A DNA stretch of 47,531 nt from Bdellovibrionales bacterium RIFOXYC1_FULL_37_79 (GTDB lineage: Bacteria; Bdellovibrionota; Bacteriovoracia; Bacteriovoracales; Bacteriovoracaceae), in NCBI GenBank assembly GCA_001770015.1, contig MEQB01000025.1:1-47531 (forward strand). The letters are read 5' to 3'. Numbering within the stretch: the first letter of the stretch is position 1; the number at the start of each line of letters is the position of its first letter. The notes under the pieces are model-generated. The model had not been told where the DNA came from. It worked only from the letters and a program-made list of their open reading frames with translations, and made no database searches. The translations under genes were made by a program, and so were the position numbers. Below, in pieces: positions 16,216 to 25,898 of the stretch.

Positions 16216-17253
16216 TTAATACCTGCTATGTACAATTATGATAGTTGCAATCAAATCCATGGTTGCTATTGGCAATATTATATACCAATTTTTTTCCCAA
16301 AAAAATCTGTTCTTGAAAGAATAAAAAAACCATTTGAAAAAATAAATTAAAAATAGTATGAAACTGAATTTGCACAATAATGAAACAAATAATATCGCCT
16401 TGTATAATATGATATTTACTGATTTTAGTTGAATTAACCCGGGAAAAGAGGGAACTCCTCCCATAAAGAAAAGAATAATAAATAAAACCCAAACAATTGC
16501 ATATGTTTTTATGGCGGACTCATAAAAAAACCTGTCAATTCCTGCCAAACAATTTTTTTGAGTTTTACTCATAAAATCAGTAGTTGTATTGGATGAAAAT
16601 ATTTCAATAAAAAAAAGTGCATACAAAAAAAATACAATAGCACCCAAGGGTTGTCGAACCAGTCCCCAACTTCCCGCTTTAATATCTACAAATGCCTGTT
16701 GTTCATTCACTATTTGCTCAATACTGGCACTTTGAGTATTTATAACCAGGGAAATCAAAACAAGAAATAATGGAAGCATTTGAAACAATAACTTCGATAA
16801 CATATTGACCCCATTAAAAACAACATGTTTATCCTGACTGGCCAAATCCATTAAAATAATTACAAGTGGAAATCCTATCAAATAAAAAAATACCCATAAA
16901 AGTCCGTATTCATGATTTTGATAAAAATTATAATATTCATGCAATTCTAAAAATGAAATTGACAGAGGCAAAATTAGAATAATCGACATGGATAAAATAA
17001 ACAAAAGACGACATCCTGCCCAGTTAATCAACTCGGATTCATTATAATGACAGATCCTTTTTTGCGACAATAAAAGCACCATATGGGAGAACAAATATTC
17101 ATTTATTATTCGAAAAGAAATTTTCTTACATTGTATTTTTCCTGTAATTAAATTATAGGTTATTTCAAAAAAATTAAAAATATATAGCATCCCTCCCAAA
17201 ATTAAACCTATATAAAACAATTCAGCAAACAGGAAATATACGTCGAATTTCAT
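16216..17253 (-). CDS. nuoH: NuoH-like membrane subunit, divergent
   Basis: This is a 345-residue protein with about eight membrane helices. The segment LVRQPLGAIVFFLYALFFIEI aligns with the W-QPLG-I-F--A-LAE of NuoH. The downstream RxPFDLPEAESELVAGYxTEYSG motif is replaced by FSSNTTTDFMSKTQKNCLAGIDRFFYES, which keeps only the LAGIDRFFYES trace. The first-loop ERKxxGxxQxRxGP motif is missing. Quinone-site and peripheral-arm contacts are therefore unlikely to work as in complex I. It lies between nuoA and nuoJ, where nuoB-G and nuoI should also be found but are not. Confidence 0.65.
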   Translation of the reverse strand: MKFDVYFLFAELFYIGLILGGMLYIFNFFEITYNLITGKIQCKKISFRIINEYLFSHMVLLLSQKRICHYNESELINWAGCRLLFILSMSIILILPLSISFLELHEYYNFYQNHEYGLLWVFFYLIGFPLVIILMDLASQDKHVVFNGVNMLSKLLFQMLPLFLVLISLVINTQSASIEQIVNEQQAFVDIKAGSWGLVRQPLGAIVFFLYALFFIEIFSSNTTTDFMSKTQKNCLAGIDRFFYESAIKTYAIVWVLFIILFFMGGVPSFPGLIQLKSVNIILYKAILFVSLLCKFSFILFLIYFFKWFFYSFKNRFFWEKNWYIILPIATMDLIATIIIVHSRY

Positions 17254-17260
17254 TTTTTCT

Positions 17261-17605
17261 TTACTTCCTTTTTTGCTTTATTGTTATAAGAAAAAAACCA
17301 AGCAACACTTCGATAAATACTGCAACTCCTATTATTAATAAACTTAGTCCATTTAAGTTTTTATTATAGGCAATAACCCATGGAAAAACTGATATATTGA
17401 TACTAAGGATGATTACAACAAAAACAACTTCATCCATATTTTTAAAATAGAAGCGATGAATAGCTTTGCCAAAAACATGATTTCCGGATTCAAAAACCCT
17501 AACTTTCTTTGTTTTTGGTGAATTGCCTGAAAAAAACCAGGCAATTAACGTTATTAACAATAAATAACAAATAAACAGAATAATCATGTTGAAAATTGGT
17601 ATCAT
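17261..17605 (-). CDS. nuoA: NuoA-like membrane subunit, divergent
   Basis: From the ATG at 17605 the product is 114 residues with three membrane helices. The loop FESGNHVFGKAIHRFYFK corresponds to the YECGxxPxGxARxRFxVRFY signature of NuoA, with Cys replaced by Ser. The FDVExxFLxPWA motif of helix 2 has become LSINISVFPWVIAY, so both acidic residues are lost. An upstream ATG at 17653 is in frame, but its residues are charged and it has no ribosome binding site. The inner ATG has GGA about 8 bases upstream. It is the first gene of the cluster and is divergent from mfd. Confidence 0.7.
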   Translation of the reverse strand: MIPIFNMIILFICYLLLITLIAWFFSGNSPKTKKVRVFESGNHVFGKAIHRFYFKNMDEVVFVVIILSINISVFPWVIAYNKNLNGLSLLIIGVAVFIEVLLGFFLITIKQKRK

Positions 17606-17683
17606 TAAATAATCCGTCGTTCTTTTTTGTATAAATTTTACCTGAAGAAACATAAGAAAGGAAATATTTGTATCGTTTTATGG

Positions 17684-17712
17684 TTGTTTACTGTTTTTAA
17701 AAAATATATTAT
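17684..17712 (+). promoter_or_regulatory. Candidate promoter of the mfd cluster
   Basis: TTGTTT (17684-17689) and TATTAT (17707-17712) are 17 bp apart and about 30 bp before the mfd start. The interval to nuoA on the other strand is only about 100 bp, so both operons share this region. Confidence 0.4.
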
Positions 17713-17741
17713 TCACAACAAACACTTTTCCGAGTTAAAAA

Positions 17742-20700
17742 ATGGGTTTTTTCAACAATCATATGACCAAAATCACAAATTGGTTTTCCCACGAGTTAAC
17801 AGATCTTAACGTTGCCGGGGTTACGCCGGAACAATGGTGTCATCTTTTTTTAAACTATTTTATACCCACACCCAATAACCCATATCGACATGTCGTTTTA
17901 GTATGCCATGATAACGAAACTGCTGAATTTATCTTTGAATTGTGTAAACACCAACATCCTTTTTATCATACAATGTTTTTTCCAGGACTTGAAGTGTCCC
18001 CCTATGGAAATATTCTTCCATCATATGCCAATTTACTTCAACGATTCTCTGTTTTGCACACTCTGACCACATCGGATAATCCCACCATACTGGTTTGCAC
18101 CGCTGAGTCTTTAACACTAAAAATTCCGTGTAAAAAATTTTTTATTGAAAATAATCATCCACTTAATAGGGAAGATATCATTTCCCCTAGAGATCTCTCT
18201 AGTCTTTTGGTCTCTCTTGGTTATTTTTCTTCTGCCACTGTTGAAGAACCTGGTACCTTTGCCTCCAAGGGGGAAATTTTTGATATTTTTCCAATATCTG
18301 GTCAACCATATCGTTTAACCTATTTTGATAATATGGTGGAAAATATATTTTTAATAGATAAAGAAACTAATAAAACTAAGAAAAATTGCGAAATAACCAG
18401 TTTAAATATTGGCCCCTCCCCTGCTATTGTTGCGTCTAGGCCATATCTTGAAAATTTCAGATCTAAAGTTCCTATTCCCGGTCCCCAATTTAAAGAAAAA
18501 TTTGAAAAAAGAAAGGCGATTATTAACAATCTTTCTGATGGCATTTTATTTAATGAATTTCCTTGCTTCTTACCTATGTTTTTTCAAGAATTATCGTCAA
18601 TCACTGATTATTTTAGCCCTTCCAATACCGTTTTTATTTGTCTTGAAAATGATAAAATCATCACCTCTTTTACCGATCTTATTGAACAATATACTCAAGA
18701 ATATGACAAACACAAAGACAACAAGGAAAGTGATCTGCTGTTAGGAGACCCTGACAATATTTATAAGCTCAATAAGCCTTTTAATTTTAAAAAAATAACC
18801 ACCAATACGATTAACATAAATATTGATTTGGATAAAAAACTGGGAGCAATTCTTGATATTTTGCTTGAAAAAACTGAAACCTGGATTGCTCGAAACGTTG
18901 GTAAAAATCTTCATAAAACTGCCTTTATTAAAGAATTTTTTTCATTTTTAAAGAATGAATTTCAAGTTAATGGCACTGTTATTTTTACCTATTCCAGCGA
19001 ATCCACTAAAAAAGAAATTGCCTATCTTTTGGATCTATATGAGTTCCCAGAAAGCATCTATTCCCGCATTTCATTCAAACAATCCAACTTGCAAAACGGT
19101 TACTTTTATCCCCCTGAAAAGATCCTGACGATTGCCGAAGGAGATTTGTTCACCCGAAAACAAAGCAAAACTTACAAAGATTATCATAACGTTGTTGACC
19201 TTTTTGCAGAAAGACTTTCTTCAATCAAGCCCGGAGACTTTGTTATTCATAACAGCCATGGGCTTGGTAAATACCTTGGTCTTGAATCAATCACCATCAA
19301 TGATATTAAAACTGATTATCTTATAATTGAATATGCTGAAAAAGACAAAATATACGTCCCCATCTATAAAATAAATCTTATTCAAAAACACGCTGATTCG
19401 ACAGCTGCACTAAACCCTGCCAACCTTCGCACCAACAAATTTACCCAGGCTAAAAAAAGAGCCAAGGAGTCAGCTTCTAGGCTGGCCTTCGATTTATTAG
19501 AACTTCAGGCCGAGCGGCAAACCAACCCCGCCTTTGCCTTTAGTCCTCCAGACCATGCTTACAAAGAATTTGAACTGGAATTTCCTTTTATTGAAACATA
19601 TGACCAACGCAAAGCCATTGACTCAATTTTAGAATCCATGCAAAAACCGGCTCCCATGGATCATTTAGTGTGTGGAGATGTGGGTTTTGGAAAAACTGAA
19701 ATTGCCATGCGAGCTGCATTTAAGGCAATCTCCGATAACAAACAAGTTGCCGTTTTGGTTCCTACAACTATTCTTGCCTTACAGCACTATCAATCTTTCA
19801 TAGAAAGATTTAAAAAATTTCCTGTTAACATCGAATATATTTCTCGTTTTAAAAATCCCCAAGAAGTCCTGGAAATCATCAATAAATTAAAAATGGGACA
19901 AATTGATATTATCATTGGAACTCATAAGTTGTTAAACGATTCTATTGAATTCAAATCCCTTGGTCTGGTGATTATCGACGAAGAACATAAATTTGGAGTC
20001 AAACACAAAGAAAAGCTAAAGATATATAAATCCACTACTGATTTTATGACCCTTACAGCCACTCCGATCCCTCGCACTTTACAACTTGCCTTTTTAGGAT
20101 TGCGAGATTTATCTCTCATTCAAACGCCTCCTCCCAAAAGACAATCCATTAAAACCTACATTATCAAGCAAGATGATTTGACCATTCAAAGCGCTATCAA
20201 AAAAGAAATCAGCAGGGGAGGACAAGTTTTCTTTGTGCATAATCGGGTAATGGATATTGAGAAAATTCATCATTACCTTAAAGAGTTGGTTCCCGAAGCA
20301 TCCATTGTTATTGGCCATGGCCAGCTGCCTGAAAGTCAGCTAGAAAAACGAATCACTGATTTTTACATGGGAAAGTATCAAATCCTTCTTTGTACAACCA
20401 TAATTGAATCTGGCCTTGATATCCCTAACGCCAATACAATGATTATCAATCGAGCAGATCGCTTTGGACTGGCACAATTACACCAATTAAGAGGACGTAT
20501 TGGTCGATCCGATAAAAAAGCTTATGCATATTTTGTAATACCCAATGATCGAAATTTAAACATCGATGCTGAAAACCGATTAAAGGCCCTGCAAACCTAT
20601 GCCGATATGGGATCTGGTTTTTCCTTAGCTTCTTGTGATTTAGAATTTCGAGGGGCAGGAGATATTTTGGGTGCTGAACAATCCGGTCACATTGAATCTA

Positions 20701-21236
20701 TCGGACTGGAACTTTATATGGAACTTTTACAAGAAGCTATAAACGAAATTAAAGGAAAGCAAAAAATTATTAAAAAAGATATTGAAATTGTAATTCCCTA
20801 TAACGCCTATATTCCAAACAATTATATTACTGACCCATCCTCTCGATTAAAATACTATAAAAAGCTGTCCAATTGTTATGATATGGAAAAATTGACTAAT
20901 TTAGCGGAAGAAATCGAAGACATTTTCGGATTGCTTCCGCATGAACTTGGTAATTTAATAATCATTATAAAAACCCGAATCCTTTTACAAAATATGGCAA
21001 TAAAAAGTATACAGGTGGCCGGTAACCAAATTTCTATGAATTTTGATGCAAATTTTCTTTCTTTAAACCTGATTTTGCGTGATAAAATAGTTGACTATTT
21101 TCTTTCTCACAAAAAACAGTTTCAATTAACTCCGACTTATCAAGTATTTTATGTACACAAATCTGCGGTTACCCCTGAAGTCATGCTTGAGTTTGTCGGT
21201 CAATTATTAGAGAACATTAAAATTGATAATGGTTAG
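17742..21236 (+). CDS. mfd: Transcription-repair coupling factor
   Basis: This 1164-residue ATP-dependent translocase removes stalled RNA polymerase and recruits UvrA. The N-terminal UvrB-like domains occupy about 1-470. The RNA-polymerase interaction domain follows (GDFVIHNSHGLGKYLGLE, near 495). The helicase core has Walker A GDVGFGKTE (about 645), DEEH (about 746) and TATPIPRTLQL. The TRG/translocation part includes HNRVMDIEK and IIESGLDIPNANT, and RADRFGLAQLHQLRGRIGRS is motif VI. A C-terminal autoinhibitory domain completes it. Length is normal. The start ATG at 17742 is weakly supported; an in-frame ATG at 17763 is an alternative. It heads a cluster that also contains uvrA, its repair partner. 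Confidence 0.97.
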   Translation: MGFFNNHMTKITNWFSHELTDLNVAGVTPEQWCHLFLNYFIPTPNNPYRHVVLVCHDNETAEFIFELCKHQHPFYHTMFFPGLEVSPYGNILPSYANLLQRFSVLHTLTTSDNPTILVCTAESLTLKIPCKKFFIENNHPLNREDIISPRDLSSLLVSLGYFSSATVEEPGTFASKGEIFDIFPISGQPYRLTYFDNMVENIFLIDKETNKTKKNCEITSLNIGPSPAIVASRPYLENFRSKVPIPGPQFKEKFEKRKAIINNLSDGILFNEFPCFLPMFFQELSSITDYFSPSNTVFICLENDKIITSFTDLIEQYTQEYDKHKDNKESDLLLGDPDNIYKLNKPFNFKKITTNTININIDLDKKLGAILDILLEKTETWIARNVGKNLHKTAFIKEFFSFLKNEFQVNGTVIFTYSSESTKKEIAYLLDLYEFPESIYSRISFKQSNLQNGYFYPPEKILTIAEGDLFTRKQSKTYKDYHNVVDLFAERLSSIKPGDFVIHNSHGLGKYLGLESITINDIKTDYLIIEYAEKDKIYVPIYKINLIQKHADSTAALNPANLRTNKFTQAKKRAKESASRLAFDLLELQAERQTNPAFAFSPPDHAYKEFELEFPFIETYDQRKAIDSILESMQKPAPMDHLVCGDVGFGKTEIAMRAAFKAISDNKQVAVLVPTTILALQHYQSFIERFKKFPVNIEYISRFKNPQEVLEIINKLKMGQIDIIIGTHKLLNDSIEFKSLGLVIIDEEHKFGVKHKEKLKIYKSTTDFMTLTATPIPRTLQLAFLGLRDLSLIQTPPPKRQSIKTYIIKQDDLTIQSAIKKEISRGGQVFFVHNRVMDIEKIHHYLKELVPEASIVIGHGQLPESQLEKRITDFYMGKYQILLCTTIIESGLDIPNANTMIINRADRFGLAQLHQLRGRIGRSDKKAYAYFVIPNDRNLNIDAENRLKALQTYADMGSGFSLASCDLEFRGAGDILGAEQSGHIESIGLELYMELLQEAINEIKGKQKIIKKDIEIVIPYNAYIPNNYITDPSSRLKYYKKLSNCYDMEKLTNLAEEIEDIFGLLPHELGNLIIIIKTRILLQNMAIKSIQVAGNQISMNFDANFLSLNLILRDKIVDYFLSHKKQFQLTPTYQVFYVHKSAVTPEVMLEFVGQLLENIKIDNG

Positions 21237-21315
21237 TTATTTTTGTTTAATAATTTTTCCAGGTAGGATAAAATCAAAGCATAAGCATATAACTATTAAT
21301 ATCAGGATGTTATTA

Positions 21316-22134
21316 ATGAAAAAAAACTTTTTAATTTTCTGCTTTATATCTTTTCTATCAACCTCGCTGCTGGCAGATAATAAAAGACCTGTTGTAGCTG
21401 AAATAAATGGAGAGCCCATCTTCCGGGATATTTTCGAACAGGAATGGAAGCAACAATCACTTTTTGTTGGAAATGAAAAACTTAGTCAGAAGAAAGTTTT
21501 AAATACTCTGATCGACCGCCAAATTGGCATACAAAAAGCACTTAAAAACCAGCTTGATAAAAATGAAGTCGTGCTTAGAAAAATGCAAGACGTTCTTTTT
21601 CATGCGCAAGTATCAAAAGACTTGGAAGATAAATTTAAAACCATTAAAGTTACCGATGCTGACGTAAAAGACTACTACACCAATTTCCCTGAATACCGTA
21701 CGGCACACATTCTTTTTAGAATTCCCGCTGAATCTTCTGAGACTGATAGAAACATGGCGCTAACACAGGCCATAAAAGTTTATAACCAACTTCAAAAAGA
21801 TCCTTCTTTGTTTTCTGCACTGGCGAACGAATACTCTCAAACTGATGCTGCTAAAAACGGTGGGGATGTTGGATTTCAACTAGCCGATAGTTACACACCT
21901 GAATATTTTAAAGAAATACACGGAAAAAAAATTGGTTATGTATCAAGTCCAATTAGAACTCAATTTGGCTACCATATTGTAAAACTGATTGCAAAAAAAG
22001 AATTTAATGAAATTAATAAACAATTATATCAGGACATCGTTTACAAAATAAAACGTAACAAGCTACTGGAACAATATTTTAGCTCTGCGCGCAAGTCAGC
22101 AACAATTGTGATCTTGGACAGCTCTCTTAAATAG
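21316..22134 (+). CDS. Secreted parvulin-type peptidyl-prolyl isomerase
   Basis: The start is an ATG at 21316 with AGGA 8 bases upstream, giving 272 residues with a clear signal peptide (MKKNFLIFCFISFLSTSLLA). Longer starts (back to 21223) would spoil the signal. A SurA-like N-terminal helical part follows (about 24-135). Then comes a rotamase domain with YRTAHILFRIP, GGDVGFQ and TQFGYHIVKL (about 140-245). It should assist folding of envelope proteins in the periplasm. It is the second gene in the mfd cluster, followed 57 bp later by a second SurA-like gene. Confidence 0.88.
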   Translation: MKKNFLIFCFISFLSTSLLADNKRPVVAEINGEPIFRDIFEQEWKQQSLFVGNEKLSQKKVLNTLIDRQIGIQKALKNQLDKNEVVLRKMQDVLFHAQVSKDLEDKFKTIKVTDADVKDYYTNFPEYRTAHILFRIPAESSETDRNMALTQAIKVYNQLQKDPSLFSALANEYSQTDAAKNGGDVGFQLADSYTPEYFKEIHGKKIGYVSSPIRTQFGYHIVKLIAKKEFNEINKQLYQDIVYKIKRNKLLEQYFSSARKSATIVILDSSLK

Positions 22135-22191
22135 CCCTCATTTAATTGATATGCTATATTCCTAGGAAGTAACTTTTTCATTGGATTTTTT

Positions 22192-23097
22192 ATGAAATAT
22201 TTTGCTTTCTTGGTTGTATTGTCCTTTGGTCTCAATGCTAAAGTATTAGATAAAATTTTGGCCATTGTTGACGATAATATGATTACTTTGTCTGAAATTC
22301 AAAGAGTGCAGGATAATCTAGATGCACGTAAAACAATTTCTCCAATTCTGTATTCCAAAAATAAATACTCTCAACAAGAAATAACTGAATTGCTTGTTCA
22401 AGGATTCTTAGTAAGAACCAATTTAACTGAATCGGGTTATGTCGTTTCTGATGACCAGGTTGAATTACAAATCAAAGAGACTGAAAAAAATCTTGGTGTT
22501 AATCGTGAATATCTTCTTAAGTTTTTAAGTTCAAATAATTTAACTTTCGATGAATATTTTGAAATTATTAGGGAAACCCTAGAGTTTAATATTTTTCACA
22601 CCAAGGTTATTTATCCCCTTATATCTATAACAGAACAGGAAATTAAAAATTATTTTTATCGAGAAAATGCATCCAGCAAATCCCTTGCTTTTCGATACAC
22701 CTTGGTTGATTTTTTTCTACCAGCTAAAACGGTTAACAAAGAAATGTTAACCACTTTTACGAATGTTATGACCAAATTCAACAAGGACGGCATCCTTCCC
22801 AACAACTTTAAAAATATCGAATCCAAGGCCATTGAAGATATTACAGACGAGGGACTTGAAGTGAACCTCAAAAAACTACTTAAAAATACTGACGAAGGAG
22901 GTTTTTCGTCCCCGATATTAATGGATCATCAATACCACGTTTTTTATGTTAAAAATAAAAATTTAGTTGAATCGGAGGAATTCCAAAAATCAAAAGAATC
23001 AATCCGGGCAAAAATTTTTCAAACCCATTCTGAGAACATGATAGGTTTGTGGTTCAAGCGGGTTCAAAACAAGCATTATATAAAATACTTTTTATAA
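22192..23097 (+). CDS. SurA-like periplasmic chaperone with degenerate isomerase part
   Basis: The 301-residue protein begins with a short signal peptide (MKYFAFLVVLSFGLNA). The next segment, KVLDKILAIVDDNMITLSEI, is the hallmark start of SurA (VVDRVVAVVDNDVIT). The N-terminal chaperone fold spans about 17-165. The C-terminal 120 residues resemble a parvulin domain in length (SSPILMDHQYHVFYV) but lack the GG-DLGW and H residues, so isomerase activity is doubtful. It ends 3 bp before uvrA. I leave the symbol empty because full SurA has two parvulin domains. Confidence 0.75.
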   Translation: MKYFAFLVVLSFGLNAKVLDKILAIVDDNMITLSEIQRVQDNLDARKTISPILYSKNKYSQQEITELLVQGFLVRTNLTESGYVVSDDQVELQIKETEKNLGVNREYLLKFLSSNNLTFDEYFEIIRETLEFNIFHTKVIYPLISITEQEIKNYFYRENASSKSLAFRYTLVDFFLPAKTVNKEMLTTFTNVMTKFNKDGILPNNFKNIESKAIEDITDEGLEVNLKKLLKNTDEGGFSSPILMDHQYHVFYVKNKNLVESEEFQKSKESIRAKIFQTHSENMIGLWFKRVQNKHYIKYFL

Positions 23098-23100
23098 ATA

Positions 23101-25893
23101 ATGACATCCAATAAAATAGTTGTTGTAAATTCCCGGGTTCATAATTTAAAAAATGTATCCTGTGAAATACCCAGAAGTTCATTTACCGTTGTAACGGGAC
23201 CTTCGGGATCTGGCAAATCCTCCCTGGTTTTCGACACTATTTATAAGGAAAGCCAAAGACGATTTATTGATTCTCTCTCCTCTTATTCCAGATATTTCTT
23301 AGGACAATTTCAAGCTCCAGATGTTGATTTAATCGAAGGATTGTCTCCCTCAATTGCCATAGAACAAAAATCCTCTCTTAAAAATCCTCGCTCTACAGTG
23401 GGAACCTTAACAGATATATATGATTATTTAAAAATATTATTTGCTAAAATGGGCACAGTATATTGTCCCGATTCCGGCGAAAAAATCATCTCTTATACTT
23501 TTTCCCAGATTATTAAAGAAATTGAAAAGCTGGGATTAGATCAAAAAATAATAATAGTGTCTCCCGTTCCAATAAAAGATAAAACTCATTGGGACCAAAC
23601 CATCAGCAAATTTCAAAGCATGGGATTGTTGAGAGGAGTAATTGAAAACAAAGTTTTTGATTTTGGCGATGAAAATAATTTTATCAATTATAACCTTGAT
23701 ACTTTTGGGGTCGTTATAGATCGAGTGATTATAAAAAGCGATATTCGTCAACGTCTAAGCGATTCAGTGGAACTTGCTCTTCGTATAGGCAACGGAGTTA
23801 TTAATATTCTAGTTAATAATAAATGCCTTTTTTTTAGCACACAAAACATTTCCCCGGTAACCTTGAAAGTATTTCCCAAGGTCGATACCCGTTCTTTTTC
23901 TTTTAATTCACCTCACGGCGCATGTTTAACCTGTAAAGGACTCGGTACCATTGAAGATTTCGATGAAAATCTTCTAATTATCGATCCCTCTTTTTCTATC
24001 GAAGATGGTGCTATCAAAGCCGTTGGAAATAAAAATTCTCTTTTTTATAACTTACTGGTTGATTTTTTAAATACTAACAATTTAAAAACCACCACACCAC
24101 TAAAAGATTACTCACAACAACAACTTTACACTTTCTTTCATGGAAATTCGACTGACTTAAATCCTTCAAAACCATCAAATACAAACATATTAAAATATCC
24201 AGGCCTCATTACTTGGCTTAGAAAAAAAAGAAACGAAAGTTTACTCAAAAAAACTAGAAATAATTTTAACGAATATTTAATCGAAAAAACCTGCCATGAT
24301 TGTCATGGATATAAATTAAATAGATTCGCCTTATCAATTAAAATCAATAAAAAAAATATCACTGAACTTTGCAATTTATCAGTCATCGAGCTTAACGAAT
24401 TTATATCTAAAATCACTATTGATTCCCATCTAATCCCAGTTATCCTACCCATTATTCAAAATATTACAAAAAGATGTTCTTTTTTAATAGATGTCGGACT
24501 TGATTATTTAAATTTAAATCGTAAAGCAACCACTATGTCTGGTGGAGAACTCCAACGGATTAGAATGGCCAACCAGCTTGGCTCATCTCTATCTGGAGTG
24601 CTTTATATCTTGGATGAACCAAGCATTGGATTACATCCTAAAGATAATGATGGACTACTCCAAACTTTTCAAAAACTAAAAAATAACGACAATACCGTCA
24701 TCGTAATTGAACATGATTTAGAAACCATTCGTAATGCCGATTATATTATTGATTTAGGTCCTGGCGCAGGAATCAACGGCGGTGAAATAGTTGCTGCGGG
24801 TAACTTAAACGAAATTAAGAATAATCCCAATTCTTTAACCGGAGCGTATTTATTAAAAACCAAAAATATTTCCATACCTAACAAACGCCGAAAAAGTGAT
24901 AAATCCATTTTTTTAAAAGGCGCCAATTTATATAATATAAAAAATTTAGATATACTTTTTCCATTAAATTCACTGGTATGCGTAACTGGCGTTAGCGGAT
25001 CTGGCAAAACTACTCTTTTAAATAAAATTCTTGTCCCCGCTATTGAAAACTATCTTTCAAAAAAAAGAATATTTATTAACAGCAACTTTCATTCAATCAA
25101 GGGATTATCAAATATTCAGCAAATTATAAAAATGGATCAGGGTCCCATTGGGCGTTCTCCTCACTCCAATCCCGCAACTTTTTGTGGTTTTTTTGATGAG
25201 ATTAGAAGCATCTTTTCCAATACTCCCGAAGCAAAAACCAGAGGATATGACGCAACCCGTTTTAGTTTTAATAATATTGGAGGACGTTGCGAAGAATGTG
25301 AAGGACATGGCTTCATTAAAGTAGAAATGCATTATATGGCTGACGTTTACTTGACCTGTGAAGAATGTGAGGGTGCCAGATATAATCAAGAAACCCTATC
25401 CGTCCTTTATAAAACCAAAAACATTTCAGACGTATTAAATATGTCTATTTCCGAAGCCCTCGTTTTTTTCAAAAACCATCCAAAGATTCATCGAAACCTG
25501 GAAACTTTGGATAAGGTTGGTCTGGGTTATATAAAACTTGGCCAATCTGCCACGACGTTGTCTGGCGGTGAAGCTCAACGCTTGAAAATTGCCAAAGAAT
25601 TATCTAAAAAAAAGAATGGTCATGTTTTATATATTCTAGATGAACCCACCACCGGGCTTCATGTAAATGATATCTCCTTACTACTTAAAATATTAAACGA
25701 GCTTGTCGATCAGAATAATTCTGTTTTTGTTATAGAACATAATATTGATATTATAAAATGTGCTGACCATGTTATAGATTTAGGTCCTGGCGGTGGAATC
25801 TATGGTGGAAAAATTGTCGCATGCGGAACACCAGAAGAAGTATCTGAAATCAATAATTCTTTTACCGGAAAATATCTAAAAAATAATTTTTAA
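23101..25893 (+). CDS. uvrA: Excinuclease ABC subunit A
   Basis: This 930-residue damage-recognition ATPase of nucleotide excision repair has two ABC modules. Module 1 has Walker A GPSGSGKSS (33-41), the SSYSRYFLGQFQ and IEQKSS segments, CxxC pairs at SPHGACLTCKGLG and KTCHDCHG, and the signature TMSGGELQRIRMA. Module 2 has Walker A GVSGSGKTT, the zinc finger CEECEGHGFI...CEECEGARY, signature TLSGGEAQRLKIA and LDEPTTGLH. It follows the SurA-like gene by 3 bp without its own ribosome binding site, which suggests coupling. Its 3' end lies 5 bp from the convergent histidine kinase gene, and I see no clear terminator between them. Confidence 0.97.
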   Translation: MTSNKIVVVNSRVHNLKNVSCEIPRSSFTVVTGPSGSGKSSLVFDTIYKESQRRFIDSLSSYSRYFLGQFQAPDVDLIEGLSPSIAIEQKSSLKNPRSTVGTLTDIYDYLKILFAKMGTVYCPDSGEKIISYTFSQIIKEIEKLGLDQKIIIVSPVPIKDKTHWDQTISKFQSMGLLRGVIENKVFDFGDENNFINYNLDTFGVVIDRVIIKSDIRQRLSDSVELALRIGNGVINILVNNKCLFFSTQNISPVTLKVFPKVDTRSFSFNSPHGACLTCKGLGTIEDFDENLLIIDPSFSIEDGAIKAVGNKNSLFYNLLVDFLNTNNLKTTTPLKDYSQQQLYTFFHGNSTDLNPSKPSNTNILKYPGLITWLRKKRNESLLKKTRNNFNEYLIEKTCHDCHGYKLNRFALSIKINKKNITELCNLSVIELNEFISKITIDSHLIPVILPIIQNITKRCSFLIDVGLDYLNLNRKATTMSGGELQRIRMANQLGSSLSGVLYILDEPSIGLHPKDNDGLLQTFQKLKNNDNTVIVIEHDLETIRNADYIIDLGPGAGINGGEIVAAGNLNEIKNNPNSLTGAYLLKTKNISIPNKRRKSDKSIFLKGANLYNIKNLDILFPLNSLVCVTGVSGSGKTTLLNKILVPAIENYLSKKRIFINSNFHSIKGLSNIQQIIKMDQGPIGRSPHSNPATFCGFFDEIRSIFSNTPEAKTRGYDATRFSFNNIGGRCEECEGHGFIKVEMHYMADVYLTCEECEGARYNQETLSVLYKTKNISDVLNMSISEALVFFKNHPKIHRNLETLDKVGLGYIKLGQSATTLSGGEAQRLKIAKELSKKKNGHVLYILDEPTTGLHVNDISLLLKILNELVDQNNSVFVIEHNIDIIKCADHVIDLGPGGGIYGGKIVACGTPEEVSEINNSFTGKYLKNNF

Positions 25894-25898
25894 TTTTT

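Noticed and set aside
21223-21315. Longer start for the secreted parvulin
   Set aside because: The extra residues are charged and would precede a classic signal peptide. The ATG at 21316 has AGGA at good spacing.
25894-25898. Terminator between uvrA and the kinase
   Set aside because: The gap is 5 bp and no stem with a T-run was found near either end.
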